A stretch of 64,000 bases of DNA from Modestobacter sp. VKM Ac-2982 (GCF_026967935.1 NZ_JAPVBL010000001.1:1294678-1358677), one strand, 5' to 3'; positions 8,073-17,090 are shown, counted from the stretch's first letter. The notes: a model not told the origin generated them from the sequence alone. Made by a program: numbers and translations.

Positions 8073-8861
8073 GTGAACCCGGTGCTGCGCTGGGGCAGGA
8101 CGCTGGGCTTCGCGCTCACCCTGCCCGTCATCCTGGTCACGCTGTGGTGGGTGTGGTCGGCGGACAGCACGAACTACTACGCGCCGCCGCTGCAGACCAT
8201 CCTGACGACGTTCGGTGACGTCTGGTTCTCCGAGCGCCTGCGCGCCGACGTGCTGCCCAGCGTCACCCGGCTGGCGATCGGCTACACCGGGGCGGTCGTC
8301 GTCGGGGTCGGGCTCGGGGTGCTGCTGGGGGCCAACCGCACGCTGCGGCGGGTCACCGAGCCGGTGCTGGAGTTCTTCCGGGCCATCCCACCGCCGGCGC
8401 TGATCCCGATCCTGTTCCTGTTCGCCGGGATCGGGGACACCGCCAAGGTGATCGTGATCGTCTCCGGTGCGGTCTGGCCGGTGCTGCTCAACACCGTGGA
8501 GGGCGTGCGCGCGGTCGACGACGTCCTGTCCGACACCTCGCGGTCCTACGGCATCACCGGCCTGGCCCGGCTCCGCCACCTGGTGCTGCCGGCGGCCAGC
8601 CCGCAGATCGTCGCCGGCATGCGCCAGGCGCTGTCGATCTCGATCATCCTGATGGTCATCAGCGAGATGTTCGCCTCCACCAACGGGCTGGGGTTCAGCG
8701 TCATCCAGTTCCAGCGGAGCTTCGCCATCCCGGAGATGTGGAGCGGCATCCTGCTGCTCGGCCTGCTCGGGTTCGTCCTGTCCCTGCTGTTCCAGCTCTT
8801 CGAACGGCGCAGCCTGCGCTGGTACCACGGCCTGCGCCGATCTCAGCGAGGAGAGAACTGA
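8073..8861 (+). CDS. ABC transporter permease (SsuC/TauC-type), second subunit
   Basis: A 262-residue partner permease with about six membrane segments and an EAA loop (SDTSRSYGITGLARLRHLVLP). GTG 8073 follows the previous stop by 1 nt with a G-run as ribosome site. Two different permeases with one ATPase imply a heterodimeric channel. Its TGA overlaps the ATG of the ATPase gene by one base, so the two are probably translationally coupled. Confidence 0.9.
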   Translation: MNPVLRWGRTLGFALTLPVILVTLWWVWSADSTNYYAPPLQTILTTFGDVWFSERLRADVLPSVTRLAIGYTGAVVVGVGLGVLLGANRTLRRVTEPVLEFFRAIPPPALIPILFLFAGIGDTAKVIVIVSGAVWPVLLNTVEGVRAVDDVLSDTSRSYGITGLARLRHLVLPAASPQIVAGMRQALSISIILMVISEMFASTNGLGFSVIQFQRSFAIPEMWSGILLLGLLGFVLSLLFQLFERRSLRWYHGLRRSQRGEN

Positions 8862-9724
8862 TGACCCAGCCGCTGCTCGACGTCGCCGGCGTGCAGAAGA
8901 CCTACACCGGCTCCGGCCGGACCGTGGAGGCCGTCCGCGACCTGACCTTCTCCGTCGGGGACGGCGAACTGGTCTGCATCGTGGGCCCCTCCGGTGCGGG
9001 CAAGACGACGCTGCTCAAGTGCATCGCCGGGCTGCTGGAGCCCACCGCCGGCACGGTCACCCTCGCCGGCGCCCGCGTCGACGGACCGCCGGAGGCGATG
9101 GCGGTGGTCTTCCAGGAGTACGGCCGCAGCCTGTACCCGTGGCTGACCGTCGAGGGCAACGTCGAGCTGCCGCTGAAGCAGAAGAAGCTGGACAAGGCCC
9201 GCCGACGGGAGCTGGTGCGCGACGCGCTGGAGGCCGTCGGCCTGGCCGACGTGCACAGCGCCTACCCGTGGCAGCTGTCCGGCGGCATGCAGCAGCGCGT
9301 GGCGATCGCCCGGGCCGTGGCCTACGAGCCCAAGGTCCTGCTGATGGACGAGCCGTTCGCCGCCGTCGACGCCCAGACCCGGGCCGACCTCGAGGACCTG
9401 ATCCGCTCGCTGTGGCACAAGCTGGGGGTGACGATCCTCTTCGTCACCCACGACATCGACGAGTCGGTCTACCTGGGGCAGCGGGTGCTCGTGCTGTCCT
9501 CCTCCCCGACGGTGATCATGGAGGACCTCACCATCGACCTGCCCGACGAGCGCACCCAGCTGGAGACCCGGTCCTCGCCGCGGTTCGCCGACCTGCGCGG
9601 GCACGTCTACGAGCAGATCCAGCTGGCCAAGCACCGCAAGGGCGACCAGCACCAGCGCGACGAGGTCGCCACCGGCAGCCACCGGGCCGGGCAGCCCACC
9701 GTGGCCGCGGACCCCGGTCACTAG
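8861..9724 (+). CDS. ABC transporter ATP-binding protein (SsuB/TauB-type)
   Basis: The energy-coupling subunit of the importer, 287 residues. Walker A is GPSGAGKTT (42-50), followed by a Q-loop (VVFQEYGRS), the signature LSGGMQQRVAIARA, Walker B VLLMDEP and the H-loop VTHDIDES. The last 40 residues are polar and His/Lys-rich (KHRKGDQHQRDE), longer than most homologues, and may be disordered. ATG 8861 has GAGGAG upstream and overlaps the preceding stop. Confidence 0.93.
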   Translation: MTQPLLDVAGVQKTYTGSGRTVEAVRDLTFSVGDGELVCIVGPSGAGKTTLLKCIAGLLEPTAGTVTLAGARVDGPPEAMAVVFQEYGRSLYPWLTVEGNVELPLKQKKLDKARRRELVRDALEAVGLADVHSAYPWQLSGGMQQRVAIARAVAYEPKVLLMDEPFAAVDAQTRADLEDLIRSLWHKLGVTILFVTHDIDESVYLGQRVLVLSSSPTVIMEDLTIDLPDERTQLETRSSPRFADLRGHVYEQIQLAKHRKGDQHQRDEVATGSHRAGQPTVAADPGH

Positions 9725-9773
9725 TCCAGGCTCCACCCCCTCTCCACCTCGCACGTCCGGCAAAGGAGCCACC

Positions 9774-10742
9774 ATGCGTCGCCTGCTCGCCCCGATCACC
9801 GCTCTCGCGCTGCTGACCACCGCCACCGCCTGCGGCGGCTCGTCCGACGAGCCGGCCACCGACACCGAGGGCGGTCTGGCCCAGGTCACCGTCGGGATCA
9901 TCCCGATCATCGACGTCGCCCCCATCTACCTCGGTCAGGAGCAGGGCTTCTTCGAGGAGCGGGGCATCGAGCTGGAGCTGGTGCCCGGGTCCGGCGGCGC
10001 GGCCGCCGTGCCCGGTGTGGTCGCCGGGGACTTCGACTTCGCCTTCGGCAACGTGACCTCCCTGCTGCTGGCCCAGACGCAGGGCCTGCCGCTGCAGGTC
10101 GTCTCCAACGGGACCGCCTCCACCGGCGACCCGGAGACCGACTTCTCCGCCGTCGTCGTGCCCGCCGACAGCCCGGTGCAGACCGCCGCCGACCTGGCCG
10201 GCAAGACCGTCGCGGTGAACAACTTCAAGAACATCGGCGAGGTCACGATCCGCAAGGCGGTCGAGGACGCCGGCGGTGACTCCTCGACGGTCAACTTCGT
10301 CGAGCTCCCCTTCCCGGACATGCCGGCCGCGATCGCCAACGGCAACGTGGACGCCGCCTGGGTGGTCGAGCCGTTCGTCACCGTCGCGACCGGCCAGGGC
10401 GCCCGGGCCGTGGTGCGCAACTTCGCCGAGCCGGTGGAGGACCTCACCGTGGCGACCTACTTCACCACCGAGCAGATGCTGGCGGAGAACCCCGAGCTGG
10501 TCGACGACTTCCAGGCCGCGATGACCGAGTCGCTGCAGTACGCCCAGGACAACCCGGACGAGCTGCGCCGGATCATCACCACCTACACCAGCATCACACC
10601 GGAGACCGCCGAGCAGATCGCCCTCCCGTCCTTCCCGGAGGAGATCAACGTGGAGTCGATGGAGACGGTCGCCGAGCTGATGGCCGAGTACGGGATCACC
10701 GAGGAGACCGCCGACGTCGACGCGCTGCTCGCGACCGACTGA
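9774..10742 (+). CDS. ABC transporter substrate-binding lipoprotein (NMT1/SsuA-like)
   Basis: A 322-residue exported lipoprotein with a basic start (MRR), a hydrophobic stretch and Cys20 in ATAC as the probable lipidation site. It then shows the periplasmic-binding-protein type 2 fold of the nitrate/taurine/NMT1 family (VTVGIIPIIDVAPIYLGQEQGFF). AAGGAG precedes the ATG. The family takes sulfonates, nitrate, pyrimidine precursors or aromatic acids, so sequence alone does not set the ligand. The ThDP decarboxylase that starts 2 nt downstream suggests a 2-oxo acid or a precursor of one. Confidence 0.9.
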   Translation: MRRLLAPITALALLTTATACGGSSDEPATDTEGGLAQVTVGIIPIIDVAPIYLGQEQGFFEERGIELELVPGSGGAAAVPGVVAGDFDFAFGNVTSLLLAQTQGLPLQVVSNGTASTGDPETDFSAVVVPADSPVQTAADLAGKTVAVNNFKNIGEVTIRKAVEDAGGDSSTVNFVELPFPDMPAAIANGNVDAAWVVEPFVTVATGQGARAVVRNFAEPVEDLTVATYFTTEQMLAENPELVDDFQAAMTESLQYAQDNPDELRRIITTYTSITPETAEQIALPSFPEEINVESMETVAELMAEYGITEETADVDALLATD

Positions 10743-10744
10743 CC

Positions 10745-12376
10745 GTGCCCGACCCCACGACCCCTCCTGCGGTGCCCACCGTCCGGGACGTCACCTTCGA
10801 CGTGCTGCGCCGGCTCGGCCTGACGACGATGTTCGCCAACCCGGGCTCGACCGAGGTGCCCTTCCTCGCCGGGCTGCCCGACGACATCGAGTTCGTGCTG
10901 GCGCTGCACGAGGGGTCGGTGGTGGGCATCGCCACCGGCTGGGCCATCGCCCACGACCGGCCGGCCCTGGTCAACCTGCACACCACGGCGGGGCTGGGCA
11001 ACGCCGTGGGCGCGCTGGCCACCGCCCGGGTCAACCGGGCCCCGCTGGTGGTCGTGGTCGGCCAGCAGGACCGGCGGCACCTCGCCCTGGAGCCCTTCCT
11101 GGCCGGCCGGCTCGCCGGCCTGGCCGGCGACTACCCGGTCTGGGTCGACCAGCCGGTGCGCGCCCAGGACGTGCCCGGGGCGATCGCCCGGGCCCACCAC
11201 GAGGCGGTCACCGGACGCGGCCCGGCGATCGTGGTCGTGCCGATGGACGACTGGGCGCAGCCGATGTCCGACGCCGAGCCGCTGGCCGCCGCGACCGTGG
11301 TGCGGCGGCCGGTGGGGGTCGACGAGGCGACGGTCACCGAGGTCGCCGAACTGCTCGACGGCGCGCGGTCGCCGGTGCTGGTGGTCGGCGCCGGCGCGGA
11401 CACCGCCGTCACCCGGGCCGCGCTGGTGCAGCTGGCCGAACGGCTGGCCGCCCCGGTGCGGCAGGAGGCCTTCGGCGCCCGGGCCGGCTTCCCGCAGGAC
11501 CACCCGCAGTACCAGGGGCTGCTGCCCGCCGGCCGGGAGCGGCTGCGCGGGGTGCTGGCCGGCCACGACCTCGTGCTGGTCGTCGGCGGCCCGGCCTTCC
11601 GGCAGTACCCCTACCAGCCCGGGCCGTTCGTCGACCCCGGCGCCCGGATCGTGCAGGTCAGCCAGGACCCGGCCGAGGTGCACCGGAGCCCCGCCGACCT
11701 GGCCGTGCTCACCGACCCGGGCGTCTTCTGCGCCGCACTCGCCGAGCGGGTGACCGACCGCGGCCGGCCCCCCGGCCCACCGCGGACGCCGGTCACCGTG
11801 CCACCGCCGGCACCGGGGGAGCCGCTGCGGGCCCCACACGTCTACGCCCAGCTCGCCCGGCGCCTGGACCCGGACACGGTGGTGGTGGAGGAGTCGCCGT
11901 CCACCCGCCAGGTGCTGGAGGAGATGGTCCCCTCCCGGCAGCCGCTGGGGTACCTGGGTGTGGCCATGGGCGGCCTCGGCTTCGGGATGCCGGCCGCCAT
12001 CGGCGTCCGGATGGCCCGGCCGGACCGGCCGGTGGTCGCGGTGCTCGGCGACGGCTCGTCGATGTACGCCGTCCAGTCGCTGTGGACGGCGGCCCGCTAC
12101 GGCGTCGGCGTCCTGTTCGTCGTCTTCGCCAACGGCGGCTACGCGATCATGGACAAGCTGGTCGAGCGGCAGGGGGCCGGGAAGGCGCCGTGGCCGAGCT
12201 TCCCGGAGGTCCGGCTCTCCGCCCTGGCCACCGCGCTGGGCTGCCCGGCCCGGCGGATCAGCAGCCACGAGGAGCTGCTGGAGGTGCTGGACGACGTGCT
12301 GCCCCGGCTGCGGGACCTCGACGCCCCGCTGCTGCTGGACGTCGAGGTGGCCCCGGAGGCCGAGTTCAACCCCTGA
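10745..12376 (+). CDS. ThDP-dependent decarboxylase, benzoylformate decarboxylase-like
   Basis: A 543-residue three-domain thiamin-diphosphate enzyme most like benzoylformate decarboxylase (phenylglyoxylate to benzaldehyde and CO2). Equivalents of the known active-site residues Ser26, Glu47 and His70 are S35, E56 (LHEGSVVG) and H79 (NLHTTAG). The second catalytic histidine, His281 in FRYHQYDPG, aligns with Y288 in FRQYPYQPG, so the specificity may differ. The ThDP/Mg site begins at GDGSS, and the usual NN is AN (FANGGY). GTG 10745 lies 2 nt after the binding-protein stop, so uptake and decarboxylation are one operon. A different 2-oxo acid decarboxylase or lyase is the main alternative. Confidence 0.82.
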   Translation: MPDPTTPPAVPTVRDVTFDVLRRLGLTTMFANPGSTEVPFLAGLPDDIEFVLALHEGSVVGIATGWAIAHDRPALVNLHTTAGLGNAVGALATARVNRAPLVVVVGQQDRRHLALEPFLAGRLAGLAGDYPVWVDQPVRAQDVPGAIARAHHEAVTGRGPAIVVVPMDDWAQPMSDAEPLAAATVVRRPVGVDEATVTEVAELLDGARSPVLVVGAGADTAVTRAALVQLAERLAAPVRQEAFGARAGFPQDHPQYQGLLPAGRERLRGVLAGHDLVLVVGGPAFRQYPYQPGPFVDPGARIVQVSQDPAEVHRSPADLAVLTDPGVFCAALAERVTDRGRPPGPPRTPVTVPPPAPGEPLRAPHVYAQLARRLDPDTVVVEESPSTRQVLEEMVPSRQPLGYLGVAMGGLGFGMPAAIGVRMARPDRPVVAVLGDGSSMYAVQSLWTAARYGVGVLFVVFANGGYAIMDKLVERQGAGKAPWPSFPEVRLSALATALGCPARRISSHEELLEVLDDVLPRLRDLDAPLLLDVEVAPEAEFNP

Positions 12377-12380
12377 GCGG

Positions 12381-12779
12381 TCAACCCCTGAGGGGCGCCA
12401 CCGTGCTGGCCAGCAGGCAGAACTCGTTGCCCTCCGGGTCGGCCAGCACGTGCCAGGTCATCTCGTCGGTGAGCGGGCCCTGGCCCACGTCCACCGGGGT
12501 GGCGCCCAGGGTGAGCAGCCGGTCCAGCTCCTCGGCCTGCGACCGGTCTGTGGCGTTGAGGTCCAGGTGCAGCCGGCGCTTGCCCGGCGTCGGGTCGGGC
12601 ACCGGGACGAAGTCCAGCACGGGCTGTGGGCCCTTGGGCTCCTGCCCCGGTGGGCCGATCGTCACCACGCCGTCATCGTCGGTGTCCTGCACCTCGTAGC
12701 CGAGCACCTCGGCCCACCACTGGGCGAGCGCGGCAGGGTCGGTGGAGTTGACGGCGACTGCGGTGATCCGGGCGGCCAT
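12381..12779 (-). CDS. VOC-superfamily (glyoxalase/bleomycin-resistance-like) protein
   Basis: A 132-residue protein of two beta-alpha-beta-beta-beta modules. It has conserved H, E and DPEGNEFCLL segments typical of the common actinobacterial glyoxalase-like group (VVTIGPPG, LHLDLNATD, WHVLADPEGNEF). The metal ligands are only partly recognisable, so enzymatic activity is uncertain. It converges on the decarboxylase gene, with 4 nt between the stops. A TACCGT box (12790-12785) ends 5 nt before the ATG, implying a leaderless mRNA. Confidence 0.88.
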   Translation of the reverse strand: MAARITAVAVNSTDPAALAQWWAEVLGYEVQDTDDDGVVTIGPPGQEPKGPQPVLDFVPVPDPTPGKRRLHLDLNATDRSQAEELDRLLTLGATPVDVGQGPLTDEMTWHVLADPEGNEFCLLASTVAPLRG

Positions 12780-12783
12780 GACA

Positions 12784-12837
12784 CACGGTAGCGACCTGGG
12801 GATGACGCACGGTAGCGACCTGGGGATGCCGCACGGT
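12784..12837. repeat. 24-nt tandem repeat in the VOC/FAH divergent promoter
   Basis: Copies at 12784-12804 and 12808-12828 share 21 identical bases (starting CACGGTAGCGACC), period 24. A partial third copy (CACGGT) lies at 12832-12837. On the minus strand each full copy contains TACCGT, the -10 box used by the VOC gene, so the promoter core is duplicated. Confidence 0.85.
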
Positions 12838-12858
12838 GGCCGGACAGGGAGCCCCGAC

Positions 12859-12864
12859 TAGCCT
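12859..12864 (+). promoter_or_regulatory. -10 box (TAGCCT) of the FAH-gltX operon, leaderless start
   Basis: TAGCCT is followed by 6 nt and the GTG at 12871. No Shine-Dalgarno sequence is present. Confidence 0.5.
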
Positions 12865-12870
12865 GAGGAC

Positions 12871-13680
12871 GTGCGCATCGTCCGCTTCGCCCACCCAGCC
12901 GGCATGTCCTTCGGGGTCCTCGACGGGGACGGCCAGGTCGCCCAGATCGAAGGCCACCCGTTCGGTCAGATCTCCTTCACCGGTCAGCGGTACGCCGCGG
13001 CCGACGTCCGGCTGCTCTCGCCGATCCTCCCCAGCAAGGTGGTCGGCATCGGCAAGAACTACGCCGACCACGTGCAGGAGATGGCGACGGGGGATGCGCC
13101 AAAGGAGCCGCTGGTCTTCCTCAAGCCCTCCACCACGGTGATCGGCCCGGGTGACGCGATCCGCATCCCGGCCGGCAGCACGAACGTGCACCACGAGGTC
13201 GAGCTCGCCGTCGTGATCGGGGCGCGCGGCGCCCGCCAGGTCAGCCCGGAGCAGGCGCTGTCCAGCGTCTTCGGCTACACGATCGGCAACGACGTGACCG
13301 AGCGGGACATGCAGCGCAACGACGGGCAGTGGACCCGGGCGAAGGGCTTCGACTCCTTCTGCCCGCTCGGCCCGTGGATCGAGACCGACCTGGCCGGCCT
13401 CGGCAAGGACCCGGCGGACCTGGAGATCACCTGCAGCGTCGACGGCGAGCTGCGCCAGTCCGGCCGGACCAGCCAGCTGCTGTTCGGCGTGCCGACGCTG
13501 ATCTCGCACATCTCGCAGGTGATGACCCTGCTGCCCGGTGACGTGGTGCTGACCGGCACCCCGGCCGGCGTCGGCCCGATCGCGCCGGGGCAGCGCGTCG
13601 AGTGCACGATCGAGGGCCTGGGCACGCTGACCAGCACGGTCGCCGGTGCCGACCCGACCTCCACGGCCGGCGTCCGATGA
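12871..13680 (+). CDS. Fumarylacetoacetate hydrolase family protein
   Basis: A 269-residue FAH-fold protein. The N-terminal cap covers about 1-60. The catalytic core has the metal ligands E-x-E in [11 protein letters not shown] plus a later aspartate in [14 protein letters not shown], and the TGTPAGVGP motif. Family members hydrolyse or decarboxylate 2-hydroxy-diene or acylpyruvate acids and oxaloacetate; which of these applies cannot be read here. The pairing with gltX is widespread in actinobacteria, which suggests a housekeeping role (for example oxaloacetate decarboxylase or acylpyruvase). It overlaps gltX by ATGA. Confidence 0.9.
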   Translation: MRIVRFAHPAGMSFGVLDGDGQVAQIEGHPFGQISFTGQRYAAADVRLLSPILPSKVVGIGKNYADHVQEMATGDAPKEPLVFLKPSTTVIGPGDAIRIPAGSTNVHHEVELAVVIGARGARQVSPEQALSSVFGYTIGNDVTERDMQRNDGQWTRAKGFDSFCPLGPWIETDLAGLGKDPADLEITCSVDGELRQSGRTSQLLFGVPTLISHISQVMTLLPGDVVLTGTPAGVGPIAPGQRVECTIEGLGTLTSTVAGADPTSTAGVR

Positions 13681-15161
13681 CCGCCCCGGCCGGTCCGGTC
13701 CGCACCCGGTTCTGCCCGTCCCCGACCGGCACGGTGCACGTGGGCGTGATGCGGGCGGCGCTCTACAACTGGGCCTACGCCCGGCACACCGGTGGCCAGT
13801 TCGTCGTCCGGATCGAGGACACCGACCCGGCCCGCAACACCCTGGAGTCCGAGCGGCATCTGCTGGACTGCCTGCGGTGGCTCGGACTGACCTGGGACGA
13901 GGGCCCGGAGGTGGGCGGTCCGCACGGGCCCTACCGGCAGTCCGAGCGGTCGGAGCTCTACCAGGACGTGGCAGCGAAGCTGCTCGCTTCCGGGCACGCG
14001 TACGAGTCGTTCTCCACCAACGAGGAGGTCGACGCCCGTCGCCGGGCTGCCGGTCAGGACCCCAAGCTCGGCTACGACAACGCCGACCGGTTCCTGACCG
14101 ATGCGCAGAAGTCCGCGTTCCGGGCCGAGGGCCGCGAGCCGGTGCTCCGCCTCCGGATGCCGGAGGAGGACCTCGCCTGGACCGACCACGTGCGCGGAGA
14201 GGTCCGGTTCGCCGCCGGCGCCGTCCCCGACTTCGTGCTCGTCCGCGGCAACGGCACCCCGCTGTACACGCTGGTGAACCCGGTCGACGACGCCCTGATG
14301 GGCATCACCGACGTGCTGCGGGGAGAGGACCTGCTGCCCTCGACCCCGCGGCAGATCGCGCTGTACCGGGCGCTCACCGACATCGGTGTCGCCACCGGCA
14401 CCCCGCGCTTCGGGCACCTGCCCCTGGTGATGGGGGAGGGCAACAAGAAGCTGTCCAAGCGGGACCCGCAGTCGAACTTCGACGTCTACCGGGACCGCGG
14501 CTTCCTGCCCGCCGGGCTGGTCAACTACCTGGCCCTGCTCGGCTGGTCGATCGCCGAGGACCGGGACATCTTCTCGCCGGCGGAACTGGCCGAGGCCTTC
14601 GACGTCGACAGCGTCAGTGCCAACCCCGCCCGCTTCGACCTGAAGAAGGCCGAGGCGATCAATGCCACCCACCTGCGGGCGCTGCCGGTGGAGGAGTTCC
14701 TCACCGCGGTGACGCCGTACCTGGTGGGCGCCGGGTTGGTCGCCGACCCGCCCACCGCCGAGCAGGCCGCCACGCTCGGGGCGATCGCCCCGCTGGCCCA
14801 GGAGCGGATGATCGTGCTCTCCGACGCCGTCGGGCTGCTCGGCTTCCTGTTCACCGAGGACGTCGAGATCGATCCCGCGGCCGCGGAGAAGCAGCTCGGC
14901 GCCGGCGCCGGTGAGGTGCTGGACGCCGCGACCGCGGCGCTGCAGGCGCTCCCGGAGTGGACGACCGCCGCGATCGAGACGGCGCTCAAGGAGGCCCTCG
15001 TCGAGGGGCTCGGCCGCAAGCCCCGGCAGGCGTTCGGTCCGGTGCGGGTGGCCGTCAGCGGCCGCACGGTCTCCCCGCCGCTGTACGAGTCGATGGAGCT
15101 GCTGGGCCGCGAGCGCACCCTCACCCGGCTCGCCGCAGCCCGCGGGACAGCGACCGGATGA
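13677..15161 (+). CDS. gltX: Glutamyl-tRNA synthetase
   Basis: Charges tRNA-Glu (and, in organisms lacking GlnRS, usually also tRNA-Gln). 494 residues of class I type, with the HIGH-like motif in [10 protein letters not shown] (HVGV at 21-24), [10 protein letters not shown], and the KMSKS-like KLSKR at 258-262, followed by the C-terminal anticodon-binding helices. ATG 13677 overlaps the FAH stop, and its TGA overlaps the CPBP gene start, so three genes form a coupled operon. One tRNA-Gln and two tRNA-Glu genes lie just 1.4 kb downstream. Confidence 0.95.
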   Translation: MTAPAGPVRTRFCPSPTGTVHVGVMRAALYNWAYARHTGGQFVVRIEDTDPARNTLESERHLLDCLRWLGLTWDEGPEVGGPHGPYRQSERSELYQDVAAKLLASGHAYESFSTNEEVDARRRAAGQDPKLGYDNADRFLTDAQKSAFRAEGREPVLRLRMPEEDLAWTDHVRGEVRFAAGAVPDFVLVRGNGTPLYTLVNPVDDALMGITDVLRGEDLLPSTPRQIALYRALTDIGVATGTPRFGHLPLVMGEGNKKLSKRDPQSNFDVYRDRGFLPAGLVNYLALLGWSIAEDRDIFSPAELAEAFDVDSVSANPARFDLKKAEAINATHLRALPVEEFLTAVTPYLVGAGLVADPPTAEQAATLGAIAPLAQERMIVLSDAVGLLGFLFTEDVEIDPAAAEKQLGAGAGEVLDAATAALQALPEWTTAAIETALKEALVEGLGRKPRQAFGPVRVAVSGRTVSPPLYESMELLGRERTLTRLAAARGTATG

Positions 15162-16519
15162 CCGGCGGGGGCTGGGGCGCCGGGGGCCAGGCCGAGCCGC
15201 CCTACACCGGCCCGCCGCCGACCGGCCGGTACGGCGCCCCGCCCCGGGTGCCCCTCGGCCCTCCGCCGGGCGGTCCCGCTGGCTGGCCGGCCGCCCCCGG
15301 GTGGACCCCACCCGGGGTGCCGCCCTACCCGCCCCCGGCGCAGCACCCCTACCCGCCCCCGGCGCAGCACCCCCACCCGCCTCCTGCGCAGCCGCCGTCG
15401 GGACCGCCCAGGCCGGCCGCCCCGCCCGGGGCGCCCCCGCACGACGTCCCCCAGCCCTACTTCCTGCTGATGCGGACGCGGGACTGGGCGTGGTGGCGGC
15501 CGGTGCTGGGCCTGCTGCTGTTCACCGTGCTCTACGGGGTGGCGGCCGTGGTGCTGGTGCTGGTCGTCCTGCTGACCGGGGTGGTGCCGGACCTCGCCAT
15601 GCAGGACCTCACCGACATCAGGGTGCTGCTGGTCACCAACGCCTCGCTGATCGTGGCCATCCCGATCGTGTGGGTGTGCTGGCTGGTGCCGCACGGGCTG
15701 CGGATCGGCTGGTCGTCCTCGGTGCTGGGCCGGCTGCGCTGGCAGATGCTGCTGCCCTGGACCTGGCGTGCCCTGGCGACCCTCGGGCTCGCGGTCGCCA
15801 TCGGCCTGCTGCTCACCGTCGCGGCCACCGACCTGTCGATCACGGGGCCGACCTCCTCCTTCGGCTGGCTCCTCCTGGTCGTCCTGCTGACGACGCCGCT
15901 GCAGTGCGCGGCCGAGGAGTACTTCTTCCGCGGGTACCTGAGCCAGGCGATCGCCGGCTGGGTCGGCCGTCCGCAGACCGGTGCGGTCGTCGCGGGGGTG
16001 CTGACGGCTGCGCTTTTCTCCGCAGCGCACGCGCCACCGGACGTCGAGTCCTTCCTCTACCGGTTCGTCATCGGCCTGGTGCTGTCGGCAGCGGTCTGGC
16101 TGACCGGGGGGCTGGAGGCAGCCATCGCACTGCACGCGGTCAACAACGTGGTGATCTTCATCATGGCCGGGGCACTGGGGGAGGAGCTCGCCACGGCCGA
16201 CCCCGGCGGCGCGCTGAGCCTGGCGACGACCCTGCTCGGGATGACGGGCATGGTGGCCTTTGTCGTCTGGGTGGCCGTCGCCAGCCGGCGGCTGCGCCCG
16301 GAGCTGCTCAGCCCCGCGCTGCAGCTGACGGCGTCGCCTTCGGCCGGACCAGCTCAGCCTCGGTGGGGCGGGCCGCCCGCTCCGCCGCCGTGGGCCGGGT
16401 CGTCGGCTCCGCCGCCGTCGGCTGGGTCGGCTCCGTCGCCGTGGGGCGACCCGCCGGCACCGAGGCCCTGGGCGGCGGGCCCGCCGACGGGCGGGTGGGG
16501 TCGGCCGAAGGGGGACTGA
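15158..16519 (+). CDS. CPBP-family (type II CAAX prenyl endopeptidase-like) membrane metalloprotease
   Basis: A 453-residue integral membrane protein with a long Pro-rich cytosolic tail at each end. The N-tail carries tandem YPPPAQHP repeats. About eight membrane segments lie between 110 and 390. The Abi/CPBP motifs are E253-E254 in EEYFFRG, then FSAAHAPP, then ALHAVNN, which supply the catalytic glutamates and metal histidines. The family includes CAAX-processing, bacteriocin-immunity and anti-sigma-cleaving proteases; the substrate here is unknown. ATG 15158 overlaps the gltX stop. Confidence 0.88.
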   Translation: MTGGGWGAGGQAEPPYTGPPPTGRYGAPPRVPLGPPPGGPAGWPAAPGWTPPGVPPYPPPAQHPYPPPAQHPHPPPAQPPSGPPRPAAPPGAPPHDVPQPYFLLMRTRDWAWWRPVLGLLLFTVLYGVAAVVLVLVVLLTGVVPDLAMQDLTDIRVLLVTNASLIVAIPIVWVCWLVPHGLRIGWSSSVLGRLRWQMLLPWTWRALATLGLAVAIGLLLTVAATDLSITGPTSSFGWLLLVVLLTTPLQCAAEEYFFRGYLSQAIAGWVGRPQTGAVVAGVLTAALFSAAHAPPDVESFLYRFVIGLVLSAAVWLTGGLEAAIALHAVNNVVIFIMAGALGEELATADPGGALSLATTLLGMTGMVAFVVWVAVASRRLRPELLSPALQLTASPSAGPAQPRWGGPPAPPPWAGSSAPPPSAGSAPSPWGDPPAPRPWAAGPPTGGWGRPKGD

Positions 16520-16604
16520 CCCGCCGAGGGAGGGGGTGCCTGCGCCCCCTCCGTCCGGATCGGGTATCGTCTCTTCCCGGCGCCGCAAGGTGCTGAACGG
16601 CCAT

Positions 16605-16676
16605 TGGGGTATGGGGTAATTGGCAGCCCGACGGTTTCTGGTTCCGTTAGTCTAGGTTCGAGTCCTGGTACCCCAG
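16605..16676 (+). tRNA. tRNA-Gln (anticodon CTG)
   Basis: 72 nt. The acceptor stem TGGGGTA (16605-16611) pairs with TACCCCA (16669-16675), with discriminator G. The anticodon loop is TTCTGGT, giving CTG. The last anticodon-stem pair is a T-T mismatch. The T-loop is GGTTCGAGTCC and CCA is not encoded. A short GAGGAGC-ACG-GCTCCTC hairpin follows at 16678-16694. Confidence 0.93.
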
Positions 16677-16728
16677 CGAGGAGCACGGCTCCTCAGCACG
16701 ACCGCACCACAGTTCCACAGCAGCACCT

Positions 16729-16801
16729 GGCCCCGTCGTCTAGCGGCCCAGGACGCCGCCCTCTCACGGCGGTAGCGAGGGTTCGAATCCCTTCGGGGCT
16801 A
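16729..16801 (+). tRNA. tRNA-Glu (anticodon CTC), copy 1
   Basis: 73 nt. Acceptor GGCCCCG pairs with CGGGGCT (a G-T first pair), with discriminator A16801. The anticodon loop CTCTCAC gives CTC, and the T-loop is GGTTCGAATCC. No encoded CCA. Confidence 0.95.
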
Positions 16802-16811
16802 CACCTGACAG

Positions 16812-16840
16812 AGCCCCCGACCCCACCCGGGTCGGGGGCT
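16812..16840 (+). terminator. Intrinsic terminator after tRNA-Glu copy 1
   Basis: A 12-bp perfect stem: AGCCCCCGACCC (16812-16823) pairs with GGGTCGGGGGCT (16829-16840), loop CACCC. It is extendable by two pairs and is followed by CTCGTCGTCT. Confidence 0.85.
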
Positions 16841-16951
16841 CTCGTCGTCTCTGCGCACCCTCGGGGCGAGGTTCCCGCGCCCGGCGGCGCCACCGGGAGG
16901 GGTCGCGCGAAGGCGGCTCGACCGTCTGGCAGAATCGGCGCCGCAGCACCT

Positions 16952-17024
16952 GGCCCCGTCGTCTAGCGGCCCAGGACGCCGCCCTCTCACGGCGGTAGCG
17001 AGGGTTCGAATCCCTTCGGGGCTA
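16952..17024 (+). tRNA. tRNA-Glu (anticodon CTC), copy 2
   Basis: Identical in sequence to copy 1. CAGAAT at 16930-16935 is a possible -10 box of its own. Confidence 0.95.
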
Positions 17025-17034
17025 CACCTGACAG

Positions 17035-17063
17035 AGCCCCCGACCCCACCCGGGTCGGGGGCT
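17035..17063. terminator. Intrinsic terminator after tRNA-Glu copy 2
   Basis: The same 12-bp stem and loop as after copy 1. It lies between the tRNA and the convergent peptidase gene and may serve both directions. Confidence 0.85.
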
Positions 17064-17090
17064 TTCGTCGTCTCCGGGTGTCCTGTCCCC

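Larger units (their letters stand above)
16720..17074 (+). repeat. Duplicated tRNA-Glu plus terminator unit
   Basis: A 132-nt segment (16720-16851) recurs at 16943-17074 with one difference (C16841 versus T17064), offset 223 nt. It covers 9 nt of leader, the whole tRNA and its terminator. The 91 nt between the copies are unrelated. Confidence 0.92.
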
